A stretch of DNA of 64,000 nucleotides from positions 1 to 64,000 of the forward strand of contig JALNWK010000005.1 in assembly GCA_023230925.1 (NCBI GenBank). Direction: 5' to 3'. Source of the DNA: Limnochordia bacterium (GTDB lineage Bacteria > Bacillota > Limnochordia > DUMW01). Both the position numbers and the translations under genes were made by a program. The notes under the pieces were generated by a model. It had not been told where the DNA came from, did not search any database, and worked only from the letters and a program-made list of their open reading frames with translations. Below, in pieces: positions 9,661-22,339 of this stretch (its first letter is position 1; every line of letters starts with the position of its first letter).

Positions 9661-10944
9661 CTATCCTACTTTTTGCCTCTTCAAACTCAATTGGGCCTTG
9701 GCCATCTGGATCCAGTGCACCAAGGGTCGTTTTGCCGGACAAACGAAAGAACAGGAACCACATTCGATGCAGTTCATGGCCCCATACTCCTCAGCCGAGT
9801 CAAACTCATCATGTTCAGCAAAACGGGCGATAAGACTAGGCAAAAGAAATGTGGGACATACCTCAACGCACCGACCGCACTTAATGCATGGTTGCACTGC
9901 TTCCTTGCGAGCCTGCTTCCTACTTAGCACCACGATCCCCGATGTACCCTTAATGACTGGCACAGAAAGATCCGTAATGGCGACACCCATCATCGGTCCC
10001 CCAAGAATGACTTTACCTGGTTGGCCCACAAAACCTAGACACGCCTCAATAAGGTCACCAACGGACATTCCTAAGGGTACCAAATAATTGCCGGGCCTTG
10101 CAACGCCTTCTCCACTTACTGTAACCACTCGTTCAACTAAAGGCCATCCCCTTGCAATGGCCTGCCATACGGCATAGGCAGTCCCAACGTTATTAACCAC
10201 AACACCCACATCCATGGGCAGACATCCCGTTGGTACTTCCCGTTTTAGTATACTGAAAATCAGTTGTTTTTCAGCACCCTGAGGGTACTTCGTTTTTAGT
10301 GGAACAATCCGAAGCGAACCATCGTTAACTTCTTGTAGTGCAGATAGGGCGGCAGGCTTGTTGTCTTCAATACCAATGAACACCTGATTTACCCCAAGGG
10401 CCTTGGCCAAGGCTCGCACACCGAAGATAACCTCCTTGGGGTACTCAATCATTAGGCGGTAATCCGCTGTAAGATACGGTTCACACTCACAACCATTAAT
10501 GACTAACGCGTCAATCTTTTTTTCCCGGGGTGGCATAAGCTTAATGTGGGTAGGAAACCCTGCTCCACCCATACCTACGATCCCGGCCTTTTCGATAATT
10601 GAGATGATCTCATCGGGCTTTGCTTCCGCTAAGCTCATAGGTTGCAGGTCCGTCTTCCACCCCTGCTCCTCTCCGGTCTCAATAACCACTGCTAACACAT
10701 CACGTCCTGAACAATGAGGTTGCAAAGAAACATCGACAACCGTGCCACTAACACTTGCACAGACATTAGCGGAGATCCTTCCACCGGATTCAGCAATGAG
10801 TTGCCCTTTCTGTACTACGTCACCTTTCTGAACAACGACCCTGGCCGGTGCCCCAATGTGCTGCTTGACGGGAAGCACAACGCGCGATGGTGTCGGTACC
10901 TTGCTGATGGCACAATCATAGGTCAGCTCCTTACGATCTGCCAT
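9661..10944 (-). CDS. rnfC: Rnf complex NADH/ferredoxin-site subunit RnfC
   Basis: RnfC is the peripheral subunit where NAD+ is reduced. The product shows the N-terminal barrel-sandwich-like domain (LPVKQHIGAPARVVVQKGDVV), the Rossmann-like NADH/FMN site (EKAGIVGMGGAGFPTHIKL then LVINGCECEPYLTADY), an SLBB-like stretch, and two C-terminal cluster motifs CIKCGRCVEVCP and CIECGSCSFVCPAKRP. The start at 10944 has GGGGAGG seven bases upstream; a GTG at 10986 is in frame but poorly placed. It is the first gene of rnfCDGEAB. The 165-base gap up to atpC contains no convincing terminator. It may hold a promoter, but I could not pick one reliably. Confidence 0.95.
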   Translation of the reverse strand: MADRKELTYDCAISKVPTPSRVVLPVKQHIGAPARVVVQKGDVVQKGQLIAESGGRISANVCASVSGTVVDVSLQPHCSGRDVLAVVIETGEEQGWKTDLQPMSLAEAKPDEIISIIEKAGIVGMGGAGFPTHIKLMPPREKKIDALVINGCECEPYLTADYRLMIEYPKEVIFGVRALAKALGVNQVFIGIEDNKPAALSALQEVNDGSLRIVPLKTKYPQGAEKQLIFSILKREVPTGCLPMDVGVVVNNVGTAYAVWQAIARGWPLVERVVTVSGEGVARPGNYLVPLGMSVGDLIEACLGFVGQPGKVILGGPMMGVAITDLSVPVIKGTSGIVVLSRKQARKEAVQPCIKCGRCVEVCPTFLLPSLIARFAEHDEFDSAEEYGAMNCIECGSCSFVCPAKRPLVHWIQMAKAQLSLKRQKVG

Positions 10945-11109
10945 GTGCACGCCTCCCCGAAAGCTACCAATTCCCACCAGATTCACCCCTCAATATGAGC
11001 TTTAGCATCTATAGAAAAGAAGCGACAATCACCCTACTATTTTATTAGCTAGAGGACCGTTACATGAACATAATCAGTCTATCACGATTGTCCCCTGCAC
11101 GCAAGATAC

Positions 11110-11520
11110 TCACTCAACCCCAGCGGCCTGTAAACGACTGATTGCCCTTTCCAAAGCAACTTGCGCGCGGGCGGCGTCAATTTTCTCCAACTGGATTCGC
11201 CTTAAGCGCTCCTCTGCACGGCGGCGGGCCTGCCGGGCCCGTTCCACGTCTATCTCATCTTCCCGCTCGGCGGTCTCGCTCAATACAGTAACCACATTGT
11301 GGCTAACATTAAGATAACCGTTGTGCACGGCCAGTCTTTTCTCCGACTCTGGGAACTTTATATGAAACACCCCTGGCCGAAGTACGGTAACCAAAGGCGC
11401 ATGTCCGGGGAGAATCCCCACATCTCCATCAGCAGTTCGAGCAATGATCATGTCCGCCTCACCATCAAACAAGGTTCGTTCAGGAGTCATCACTCGCACT
11501 TTTAGTCTATTACCGGTCAA
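11110..11520 (-). CDS. atpC: ATP synthase F1 epsilon subunit
   Basis: Epsilon subunit of the F1 central stalk, which couples rotation to catalysis and can brake ATP hydrolysis. The N-terminal beta sandwich contains the family motif GDVGILPGHAPLVTVLRPGV, and the C-terminal helical hairpin is the alanine/arginine-rich ERARQARRRAEERLR region. Length (136 residues) is standard. It starts with TTG at 11520 after GGGGTGATAT, 13 bases beyond the atpD stop, and is the last gene of the atp operon. Confidence 0.95.
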   Translation of the reverse strand: MTGNRLKVRVMTPERTLFDGEADMIIARTADGDVGILPGHAPLVTVLRPGVFHIKFPESEKRLAVHNGYLNVSHNVVTVLSETAEREDEIDVERARQARRRAEERLRRIQLEKIDAARAQVALERAISRLQAAGVE

Positions 11521-11533
11521 AATATCACCCCGC

Positions 11534-12943
<1,410 letters not shown>

Positions 12944-12961
12944 CTATGGGCATATTAATCG

Positions 12962-13795
12962 CTACAGCGCTTCGGCACCACTGACAATCTCGATCAGCTC
13001 AGTAGTAATCATCTGCTGCCTGGCTCGATTTAACGAAAGTTCTAGTTCATCGATGAGCTCCTGGGCATTGTCCGTCGCCGCGTCCATGGCGGTCATGCGA
13101 CTGGCAAACTCCGCCACCCTAGCATCTAATAGCGCGCCATATATTTGGGACTGAACATAATCGGGTATAACACGCTCCAAGATAAACTCAGCAGATGGTT
13201 CATAGAGCACTCCATCAGGATCTGATCCATCAATGGTCGGACTTATTGGAAGCAGAGGCCGCACCTTGATCTCTTGACTGAGTAAGGTTCGCGAGTGCAT
13301 ATAGACCACTGTTAAGGAACCAATGATCCCTTCTTTGAAAAACTCGATAACTAACCTTCCCATATCCTTTGCTTGCTCGTAATCGGGAAAATCACCTATC
13401 TGCACATATTGAGCAAGGATCTCCTTCCGACGGAACCGCAGAAAATCCCGGCCCTTCTGTCCTATTATAATAAAGCAAGCATCGGGCTTTGCTGTGTCAA
13501 CAACATGCCGTAGCAGATTTGCATTATATCCACCGGCCAGACCCAAATCAGAAGAGATAACAAGGTAGCATGGCTTACCTTGGCCCTGCTTAAATAGGTC
13601 AAGATCCAAGTACCGACCATCTTGGATTACCAAATTAAGCAGTTCCTCCATTCCTTTATAGTAGGAAAGGTAGCCTTTGAACCGGGCATCAGCCTTTTGC
13701 AGCTTCGCCGTTGCAACCAGTTTCATCGCCCTAGTGATCTGCTGAGTACTACTTACGGATTTGATATGCCGCCGTAAATCCCGTGTACTTTCCAT
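12962..13795 (-). CDS. atpG: ATP synthase F1 gamma subunit
   Basis: Gamma subunit, the rotating shaft of F1. The N-terminal helix motif STQQITRAMKLVATAKLQKA and the C-terminal helix with MTAMDAATDNAQELID then LNRARQQMITTELIEIVSGA are diagnostic. Length 277 is close to the usual 280-290. It is separated from atpA by 32 bases and from atpD by 33 bases, on the same strand, within the single atp operon. Confidence 0.96.
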   Translation of the reverse strand: MESTRDLRRHIKSVSSTQQITRAMKLVATAKLQKADARFKGYLSYYKGMEELLNLVIQDGRYLDLDLFKQGQGKPCYLVISSDLGLAGGYNANLLRHVVDTAKPDACFIIIGQKGRDFLRFRRKEILAQYVQIGDFPDYEQAKDMGRLVIEFFKEGIIGSLTVVYMHSRTLLSQEIKVRPLLPISPTIDGSDPDGVLYEPSAEFILERVIPDYVQSQIYGALLDARVAEFASRMTAMDAATDNAQELIDELELSLNRARQQMITTELIEIVSGAEAL

Positions 13796-13827
13796 AGATT
13801 ATCTCCCTCAGTCAGTGAAAATTTAAC

Positions 13828-15336
<1,509 letters not shown>

Positions 15337-15359
15337 CTACACCACCCATTTCGTTCCAG

Positions 15360-15896
15360 TTAACTGTGATAAGCCAGTTTCTTGCTTAGCGTTTGCAGGG
15401 CAGACCTAATACTGCCATCAATCACCCGGTCACCGATGGTGATAACCATTCCGCCGATCAGGGCAGGGTCAGTCACCTTCCGCAGGGATACCCGTTTTCC
15501 GGTAAGCTGCTCAAGACGCTGATGCAGTTGACTTTCCAACTCCACAGGCAAATCAATGGCACTGGCTACTTGCACTTCCACAAGATTCTCATAGTCTTTC
15601 ATTAACCTTGCAAACTCTTCAGAAACCTGCATAAGCTCCTTGGCCCGCCCCCGCTCAAATAAGAGGACAAGTAGGTTAGCCACTTCCCTACTGAAATGGA
15701 GCTCACATACTTTCTCCAGGATCTGTACTTTTTCAGCTGGCCTAATCCGCGGATACATCAAAACACGATGCAAAAAGGCGCTCTGTTCCAGTACCACCTT
15801 TATAGCGGAGAACTCAGCTGCATAATGTTCTAATTTAGATTGTTCTTGGCCGCATTCGAATATGGCCCGGGCGTACTTTTTCGCAACGATGGACAT
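15360..15896 (-). CDS. atpH: ATP synthase F1 delta subunit
   Basis: Delta subunit (OSCP homologue), which joins F1 to the peripheral stalk. The N-terminal helical domain begins MSIVAKKYARAIFECG, and the C-terminal domain has DPALIGGMVITIGDRVIDGSIRSAL-type residues (only part quoted: DPALIGGMVITIGDRVID), the best conserved part of the family. Length 178 is normal. Its start overlaps the last base of the atpF stop codon, indicating translational coupling. Confidence 0.95.
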   Translation of the reverse strand: MSIVAKKYARAIFECGQEQSKLEHYAAEFSAIKVVLEQSAFLHRVLMYPRIRPAEKVQILEKVCELHFSREVANLLVLLFERGRAKELMQVSEEFARLMKDYENLVEVQVASAIDLPVELESQLHQRLEQLTGKRVSLRKVTDPALIGGMVITIGDRVIDGSIRSALQTLSKKLAYHS

Positions 15897-16402
15897 TAGT
15901 TTTCACCTGTCTGTTCGCTGTCAATATGCTGATCTAATTGGTCAATGAACTCCGTTAGCAAATCCTCATGGGTCTTGACATCCAGATTCTTGGAAATGAT
16001 CTTTCCTGCAGCAGCCACAGATAAAGCTGCCACATGATCGGTCAATTCGCTAATTGCTTTCTGCTTTTCCTGTTCCAATTCACTTTGGGTACGGTTCTTC
16101 AGTCGCACAATCTCTTCTTTCGCCTCTGCAACCATTTCCTTTTCCAACTGTTTCGAGCGTTCAACGGCCGCATCAATTATCTGTTGGGCTTCCTCGTGGG
16201 CCTGACTTACCTTAGCCGCGTACTGACGATGCTCCTCCAACGCTGCCTCCCGCTCTTTCCTTGCTTCCTCTATATCTTTGGCAATACCCTGCTTCCGCTG
16301 CTCCATGAATTGGCTTAGTGGCTTGTGCAACAGCCAGTACAGCAAAGCGGTTAGTACCAAGAAATTGACCAATTGTTGAAGAAAAACCCAAGGATCTAAC
16401 AA
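15896..16402 (-). CDS. atpF: ATP synthase F0 b subunit
   Basis: The b subunit forms the peripheral stalk. One N-terminal membrane helix (FLQQLVNFLVLTALLYWLL) is followed by a long charged coiled coil rich in Glu, Lys, Ala and Gln, with no other domain, as expected. A TTG at 16402 has GGAGGGA just upstream and fits better than the first in-frame TTG at 16417; the protein is then about 168 residues. A single b gene is present, so the stalk is presumably a homodimer. Confidence 0.93.
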   Translation of the reverse strand: MLDPWVFLQQLVNFLVLTALLYWLLHKPLSQFMEQRKQGIAKDIEEARKEREAALEEHRQYAAKVSQAHEEAQQIIDAAVERSKQLEKEMVAEAKEEIVRLKNRTQSELEQEKQKAISELTDHVAALSVAAAGKIISKNLDVKTHEDLLTEFIDQLDQHIDSEQTGEN

Positions 16403-16471
16403 GCTACTTCCCTCCAATTACCCCCTACAAGGAACCCGCAGCGTCAAGCCGCTGCGGGTCACACATCCCCG

Positions 16472-17476
<1,005 letters not shown>

Positions 17477-17480
<4 letters not shown>

Positions 17481-17899
17481 CTACCATGTTGCGGGTCCTT
17501 CTTTAGAAAAGATGTGACCCACTCTTCAAAGTATAAGCTATAGATTGCGGGTTTAACCAAAAGAAGGCCCACAACTGTAGCCAGGAAACTGATTTCTGAA
17601 CGTATCAGGGAAACTAGGATGGCGCCACACGCCAGCGCTGCTCTTTGCAGATAGCTAGTCCGGGCATAACGGACCGCACTCTTCTTAGATAATTTCAGTT
17701 GACGTGTTACAGATAGTTCCAAGGCCCGAAATTGCAGAAGCGCAGTAATCCCGCCTAGCATGAAACCGTACACCGCTGTTCGTTGTCTGGCAATTAGTGA
17801 AAGGAGAACTAAGAGCGCGCCGAACACCAACATACGCTTTTGCACAGTTCTAATCGTGCATTGATCAGGTCTTTGCATCCGGTTCGTCTGAGTCATCAT
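17477..17899 (-). CDS. atpI: ATP synthase subunit I-like membrane protein
   Basis: A 140-residue protein with four hydrophobic segments, matching the size and place of the ATP synthase I protein, which helps assemble the c ring in several bacteria. Basic residues between helices two and three (RQLKLSKKSAVRYARTSYLQR) are typical. It overlaps atpZ by 35 bases at its start and atpB by four at its end. Sequence conservation in this family is low, so identification rests mainly on topology and position. Confidence 0.8.
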
Positions 17900-18107
17900 C
17901 GAGATCCCTAACCAACCTGAATATTACTGTAATCCCTCCAGCAACACCCAAGATCAAGAAGATACCTGTGAACAAGAACCTTGTTCCCAAGCGAGCATCT
18001 AGTAAGCGTCCCAACCAAACCCCAAATAGGGCGCTCAGTACCATGGTCAGGCCAATCTGGGTCATCAAGGACAGGTAGTATGCAAGCTGGAATCGCTTTC
18101 GGCCCAT
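17865..18107 (-). CDS. atpZ: AtpZ-like F1F0 ATPase accessory protein
   Basis: Small two-helix protein (about 80 residues) of the AtpZ/AtpQ-like family found first in many atp operons, where it associates with AtpI. It has the first helix FQLAYYLSLMTQIGLTMVLS, then a turn with GRLLDARLGTRFLF, a second helix, and an acidic tail (DLDDDSDEPDAKT). ATG at 18107 or 18128 could start it. The promoter at 18148-18176 would leave a 5' leader of roughly 34 or 13 bases, which favours 18107. Confidence 0.8.
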   Translation of the reverse strand: MGRKRFQLAYYLSLMTQIGLTMVLSALFGVWLGRLLDARLGTRFLFTGIFLILGVAGGITVIFRLVRDLDDDSDEPDAKT

Positions 18108-18147
18108 GAATCCACCGCCCTGCTTCATCTAGAGCTCTCATTACATA

Positions 18148-18176
18148 ATAATAGCGTTCTTTCCACTACGAGTCAA
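18148..18176 (-). promoter_or_regulatory. Sigma-A-type promoter of the atp operon
   Basis: On the minus strand TTGACT (18171-18176) and TATTAT (18148-18153) are separated by exactly 17 bases, a close match to the vegetative consensus. It lies about 40 bases before the atpZ start, the first gene of the atp operon. This is the clearest transcription start for the ten synthase genes and perhaps for the rnf genes beyond them. Confidence 0.75.
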
Positions 18177-18208
18177 TACTTCTAGACCATTTGGTCGATT
18201 CGTTGCTA

Positions 18209-18243
18209 AACCTTGCCATCTTTAGACTCCACCTGGCAAGGTT
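18209..18243. repeat. Perfect 10-bp inverted repeat upstream of the atp promoter
   Basis: AACCTTGCCA (18209-18218) and TGGCAAGGTT (18234-18243) form a perfect inverted repeat with a 15-base spacer. It lies about 33 bases upstream of the atp -35 box. It could be an operator for a dimeric regulator or the stem of an RNA hairpin; there is no T-run beyond it, so a terminator is unlikely. A separate terminator-like hairpin lies at 18270-18296. Confidence 0.55.
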
Positions 18244-18269
18244 GATTAATCACTAAGGATTAGAATAAT

Positions 18270-18296
18270 AACCCCAGCCAAAGAAGCACTGGGGTT
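18270..18296 (-). terminator. Likely terminator after the membrane protein gene
   Basis: AACCCCAG and CTGGGGTT form an 8-bp stem with an 11-base loop. On the minus strand it is followed by TTATTATTCT, a weak T tract. It sits 47 bases past the stop of the upstream gene (18343) and before the atp promoter, as expected for a terminator that isolates the atp operon. Confidence 0.6.
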
Positions 18297-18342
18297 ACTA
18301 GTAAGACTATAGGACACTTACCGTTTACGGTAAGATAACACA

Positions 18343-19212
18343 CTAACACTCCACGGATCCGTGATTTAGTGTGGTCTCCTCTACCTCGTTGACTATCGTC
18401 AGTTCTTCAATGTCGACACGTTTGATCTGACCTTGACCCAAACAGATCTGGCGCATTTTCTCTCTGGTATACTTATTTGGTACAGAACCTGTTAGCGTAG
18501 CCGTGCAAGTCTCACAATCATACAGGATCTCTATCTTGGAGTTCTTCAATAGCCCTTCCTGGCGGAACACATCCCGTAAACCCCATTCCATTTCCCGATC
18601 CTTGCATTCCTCCCCTAATTTGCGTAACAGTCGATTATCAAAGTAGCGCCACAGCCAATAGAATAATAGGCCCGAGATAATCCAAAGGGGAATCAATATA
18701 ATGCCAATATCACCAATACCAATGAGAAAAACCGCAATCATGGTCACAATAGGAACTACTATGGCAGCGGTGATTGTATCATAGCCCATCTTAACTGGCC
18801 CACCCCGATAGTCAAAGGTAGGATAGAAGAAGGCATGTTTTAAACCGGACTGTCTGCGCAGAAAGGCTAGGGCCACACCAAATCCCCCAACCAATAGCGC
18901 TAGCCACCAGGTATTCTTAAGATACGCAAGGATGGAGTTAATTGTCTGGATTCGATACTCCCGAATTTGCCACTGAACTGTATCGCCAATCAGTTCTATG
19001 CCAATACGTAACAACCCATATAAGGCGATAAAGATCACCGGTAAGATCATGATGATAATTCCGGCAAGAAAGCCAGAGATCACCAGAGTCTTTGTGGGTG
19101 AATAAGTGGCCAGAATATCATCAGCAAAGGCCTGGGTATTCACCTTTTTTACATCTTCAATAGAATCATAAAACACAGCCCGTTTTCTTGCTTTGGGATG
19201 ATCCCTTTTCAT
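18343..19212 (-). CDS. Membrane protein with C-terminal BON-like domain, unknown function
   Basis: I do not recognise this 289-residue protein by name. Four hydrophobic segments (about residues 43-70, 97-115, 150-170, 172-192) split it into an N-terminal basic leader, a middle loop, and a cytoplasmic C-terminal part. The C-terminal part (EILYDCETCTATLTGSVPNKYTREK, quoted in part: ATLTGSVPNKYTREKM) alternates strands and a helix like BON or similar lipid/ligand-binding folds; this is a weak resemblance. It follows the Gfo/Idh gene by about 90 bases and is closed off by the hairpin at 18270-18296. Confidence 0.7.
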   Translation of the reverse strand: MKRDHPKARKRAVFYDSIEDVKKVNTQAFADDILATYSPTKTLVISGFLAGIIIMILPVIFIALYGLLRIGIELIGDTVQWQIREYRIQTINSILAYLKNTWWLALLVGGFGVALAFLRRQSGLKHAFFYPTFDYRGGPVKMGYDTITAAIVVPIVTMIAVFLIGIGDIGIILIPLWIISGLLFYWLWRYFDNRLLRKLGEECKDREMEWGLRDVFRQEGLLKNSKIEILYDCETCTATLTGSVPNKYTREKMRQICLGQGQIKRVDIEELTIVNEVEETTLNHGSVEC

Positions 19213-19304
19213 CTATGCTTCACCTCAAAACAATAATCTAATGGATACACCATTTCTATTTTACACAGCCAACCGCAAAATCCTGCTGATTCTCTAACTC
19301 CCTA

Positions 19305-20522
19305 CTACTGGAAAGAAAGGGCAAAGTCCCTGAGTCCCTCTACTTCAACTAGGAGAGTCTGTACAGCCCATGGCACGCCAAAATCCGAGAACAATACCCT
19401 CTTCTCACTAGCCTGATCCATGATCTGTGTTATATCAGCGATTGTCGTTGCCACTGTATTGCCCTCCGGTGCTCTTATGACATATTCTGACGGCAAAGGG
19501 ACAACCCTTCTTGCCGAGAGGTAGGCACCGTTTAGGCCACGTACAAAGGGCTCCGTATCCTCAATGGAGCAGTATATTGGAACATCAAAGGCAATTCCAT
19601 CCAGGAAGTTCGTGAAGATGAGGTAGTTTTCATCTTCCGGGGGATACTCCCATTGTTCCACCTTACCATTGCGTTTTTCGATAGTAACCACTGGTGGATA
19701 GGACCTAAGAAAGGTTGCTGTCCCTTCGGTACAGTAGATTTTGATATGCGGTGTCTCATCGATAGGAGCACATACCGTTGAGTAGAAATACACCTCTACG
19801 TCATTGCCAGTCCGTGCAAAGACTGCGTTTGTGTCTTCACCCTCAATAGGATGAGCCCGATAAAACTCTGCCTTCACAGACTTAGGAGCAGCAAACCCTC
19901 CGACCTTTGATGATGCTAAAAACAAACAATTGTTAAACACGTGGGAAAGTGGATTACTTAGGGGGCCATCCAAGACATAGGTACCATTGATCATCAACCT
20001 ACCAGCCCAATTGGCCCGCTCATAGTACGAGTCTGGCCTCTTCCACTTTCCGACACCCACAACCTGCTTTACCTGCCCTAGTTCACCGCTAACTAGATAC
20101 TCCTGCAACTTACGCAAAGCAGTACTCGCTATTTGCTGAAAACCTACCGCGCAAATACGCTTTGTTTCCTTTGCTTTCTTCTTTAGTGCCAGAAGCTCCT
20201 GTATCAAGACTGTTGGTGGTTTCTCCAGGAACACATGGATTCCCCGCTCTAAAGCCGCTATTGCCATCTCATAGTGAAAGGGGATCGGCGTAGCAATAGT
20301 AACGGCATCTAGTTTTTCACAATCCAACATACAGATATAATCCTGGTACACTTGTACTCCATTGGACCGAAGTGTTTCTACCTGTGAAACATTTGCCTGG
20401 GGATATTTCTCGGCAACAGCGACTAACTGAGCCCGTCCATCGTCCTCAGCCTTTTCCACCAACCGCAGGTGTTCCTTCCCGAATCCGCCAATACCGATAA
20501 TCCCAATCCTCAATCGTTTCAA
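19305..20522 (-). CDS. Gfo/Idh/MocA-family oxidoreductase
   Basis: NAD(P)-dependent sugar or inositol dehydrogenase-like enzyme. The N-terminal Rossmann fold begins RIGIIGIGGFGKEHLRLVEK, and the EKPPTVLIQELLALKKKAK segment contains the family's conserved EKP with the catalytic-region lysine. The C-terminal half is the larger alpha/beta domain. At 405 residues it is slightly long. The gene lies 17 bases downstream of a family 2 glycosyltransferase, which suggests a role in making or modifying a sugar for an envelope glycan. The substrate is unknown. Confidence 0.85.
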   Translation of the reverse strand: MKRLRIGIIGIGGFGKEHLRLVEKAEDDGRAQLVAVAEKYPQANVSQVETLRSNGVQVYQDYICMLDCEKLDAVTIATPIPFHYEMAIAALERGIHVFLEKPPTVLIQELLALKKKAKETKRICAVGFQQIASTALRKLQEYLVSGELGQVKQVVGVGKWKRPDSYYERANWAGRLMINGTYVLDGPLSNPLSHVFNNCLFLASSKVGGFAAPKSVKAEFYRAHPIEGEDTNAVFARTGNDVEVYFYSTVCAPIDETPHIKIYCTEGTATFLRSYPPVVTIEKRNGKVEQWEYPPEDENYLIFTNFLDGIAFDVPIYCSIEDTEPFVRGLNGAYLSARRVVPLPSEYVIRAPEGNTVATTIADITQIMDQASEKRVLFSDFGVPWAVQTLLVEVEGLRDFALSFQ

Positions 20523-20539
20523 CTAGAAGTCTCCTCCTC

Positions 20540-21214
20540 CTACCTAGACACAGTCTTTCCTGGGGAGAGATACGTTTCATAGTTCCGCCGCATATGCAGT
20601 ACTTCCTTATACATTTGCGCCCGGGACTTTACTCCCCGCCGGAAACCGTACTTGCGTTCCTTCATCCAATGGCTGATACCATACAAGTCCAGATAGCTGT
20701 AGGGAGCTTCATACATCTGGGCTGCCTGGTTCATCAAAACCTCTACGCCGAATCGAACTGGTCTTAGGTCTGGAAGCATCTCAATGAATGCTCTAGTTAG
20801 CGCCCTTTGACCATTTAGGACTGGAAAATAGCGTTGCGCAAGATCAACGAGGATAAACCCTTTGACAAAACGACCAATGGACATCTGGTTACTTTCCTCG
20901 AGCACCCCATCAAGAAGCATATTAATGTGATTTTGATGTAAACCGATCAAATCTGCGTCTAAAAACAGGAATATGTCGGCATCCTTAGCATAATCTAGCC
21001 CGCTCTGCAAAGCCGCACCCTTACCTAAATTCTCCTCGTGACGAAGTACCGTCACTGGGTAGGAACCTGCCACTGTTGCTGTATCATCTGCGGATCCATC
21101 GTCTATGACAACAACCTCATCAATTCGGTTATGCCCGGTTAGCACATCTAGTACCACACCTATGCGTGGTGCTTCATCATAGGCTGGTACTAGGGCGACT
21201 ACTTTTTTAGCACA
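20540..21214 (-). CDS. Family 2 glycosyltransferase (DPM1/UgtP-like GT-A)
   Basis: Cytoplasmic GT-A glycosyltransferase of about 224 residues without membrane helices. Motifs are VVALVPAYDEAPRIGVVLD at the start, VVVIDDGSADDTATVAG near residue 38 and IFLFLDADLIGLH near 85, in which the DxD-like acidic pair binds the metal and nucleotide sugar. The ATG at 21214 has GGGAG eight bases upstream; earlier in-frame starts up to 21286 lie upstream of or inside the promoter found at 21248-21276. It heads a short operon with the oxidoreductase and the membrane protein. Confidence 0.85.
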   Translation of the reverse strand, partial: CAKKVVALVPAYDEAPRIGVVLDVLTGHNRIDEVVVIDDGSADDTATVAGSYPVTVLRHEENLGKGAALQSGLDYAKDADIFLFLDADLIGLHQNHINMLLDGVLEESNQMSIGRFVKGFILVDLAQRYFPVLNGQRALTRAFIEMLPDLRPVRFGVEVLMNQAAQMYEAPYSYLDLYGISHWMKERKYGFRRGVKSRAQMYKEVLHMRRNYETYLSPGKTVSR

Positions 21215-21247
21215 CATTCTCAAATCTCCCATATTCTCATCCTGTAC

Positions 21248-21276
21248 ATTATACAAAACCACATGCAGCTTTGCAA
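21248..21276 (-). promoter_or_regulatory. Promoter of the glycosyltransferase operon
   Basis: Minus strand: TTGCAA (21271-21276), a 17-base spacer, then a perfect TATAAT (21248-21253). Transcription would begin near 21241, about 27 bases before the ATG at 21214. This also argues against the longer in-frame starts of the glycosyltransferase. A divergent promoter for the plus-strand gene at 21418 is expected in the same gap but I could not identify it. Confidence 0.7.
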
Positions 21277-21417
21277 TACGCAGCAATGCTACCCGACCAT
21301 GCCGCGCCCCTAAAACGACAACAAGTTAGAACAAGACAACTTTCCGTAAACACCAAGGAGGAAATAGACCGATCCGTGGCTAATTGCTATTGTATTAAGC
21401 ATAAGGAGGGTAAAACC

Positions 21418-21951
21418 GTGACCAAATCCTACGGCCTTGTAATTGGCAGTATCCTTATTTTCGCATTGTTTACGCTAGCCTTGTTTCCTAATCCCAAAGA
21501 GGAGAACTTACCTGTGGAACGCCTACTAGACTTTTCTCTGGAGTCGGTCCATAGCCTTGAAATCTTTGATGCCCCAACTGGCGAAACCATCTCACTTACC
21601 AAAAGGGGCGGACTTTGGTATTTCGGGAATAAGAAGCTCCGTGACGAGTACATCACCGATCTACTTGCACTGCTTCAGGAAATAAGTGCAAAGGTTAGTA
21701 CCGACGCATCGACCTCTGATCAGGACAATAACCCTATTTTCCGGATCACCCTCCAAACAGAAACGGGGGCAACCCTTTGGCTTACCGTGGGCGAAAGAGT
21801 ATCCAAGTCGGTCTACTGCACCCGTACATCCCAATCATCGGAACTGTATCTACTGGACGAGTATTCCCTCTGGCAGCTTAGGGACCTACTAAATCAGGCC
21901 CTTATGGTGGAACCACTGTTTCACTCCCCATTACAGCAATTCGCGCCATAA
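21418..21951 (+). CDS. DUF4340-like membrane-anchored protein
   Basis: One of two plus-strand genes. A GTG at 21418 follows AAGGAGGGTAAAACC, giving 177 residues. The N-terminal membrane anchor (SYGLVIGSILIFALFTLALF) is followed by an extracytoplasmic domain. Its parts LLDFSLESVHSLEIFDA, ETISLTKRGGLWYF and LWLTVGERVSKSVYCTR resemble DUF4340, a beta-rich domain often found in gliding or ABC-transporter-linked contexts. There is no partner transporter here. An upstream in-frame GTG at 21376 also has a Shine-Dalgarno-like site, so the start is not certain. Function unknown. Confidence 0.7.
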   Translation: MTKSYGLVIGSILIFALFTLALFPNPKEENLPVERLLDFSLESVHSLEIFDAPTGETISLTKRGGLWYFGNKKLRDEYITDLLALLQEISAKVSTDASTSDQDNNPIFRITLQTETGATLWLTVGERVSKSVYCTRTSQSSELYLLDEYSLWQLRDLLNQALMVEPLFHSPLQQFAP

Positions 21952-21991
21952 AGGCCTCAAAAATACTATTTCCCCGTTAACTGAAGCAATC

Positions 21992-22171
21992 TTACAAACG
22001 CTTCTTTTCCTCTGCCAACTCACGCTTCAGCTCGACGATCTTTTGTCTTTGCTCAACCATGAGCTTCTTCTTGATACTCTCCCGTTCATACTCGGTATTC
22101 CTGATCTCTTCTAATTTGGCTTCGGCGTCCTCTAATTCACGTTCCAGCATTCGGACACGAGGTCTACGCAA
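21992..22171 (-). CDS. Small charged coiled-coil protein
   Basis: About 59 residues, beginning at a TTG (22171) preceded by AAAGGAGGTGG. The sequence is almost entirely charged helix (RMLERELEDAEAKLEEIRN, then KKKLMVEQRQKIVELKRELA), predicting a single coiled coil with no membrane segment. It faces the DUF4340-like gene tail to tail. I do not recognise a family. The strong ribosome binding site and protein-like composition support a real gene. Confidence 0.55.
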   Translation of the reverse strand: MRRPRVRMLERELEDAEAKLEEIRNTEYERESIKKKLMVEQRQKIVELKRELAEEKKRL

Positions 22172-22294
22172 GGTAGCCACCTCCTTTCCAACAGGCCTTC
22201 CCTGCAAGAAGACCCTCTTAGTTATTTTATTCGAGACAAAGAAACCAATCTCCTGCAAAAGGCGCCACAGGCATTCAGCCAGATAGCTCTTCCG

Positions 22295-22339
22295 ATATAA
22301 AATATAAAGGACCTATTGCTCTCGCACTAGGCCCTTTAT
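22295..22339 (-). terminator. Likely terminator of the two-component operon
   Basis: ATAAAGGACCTA (22304-22315) and TAGGCCCTTTAT (22328-22339) pair over 12 positions with one mismatch around a 12-base loop. On the minus strand the stem runs into ATTTTATAT, a weak U tract. It lies about 200 bases past the histidine kinase stop (22541). The rest of 22172-22540 shows no gene I can support. Confidence 0.45.

Noticed and set aside
9644..9763. N-terminal extension of RnfD
   Set aside because: It overlaps the rnfC C terminus by about 100 bases and does not look like RnfD; a TTG at 9643 with GGGAGG fits better.
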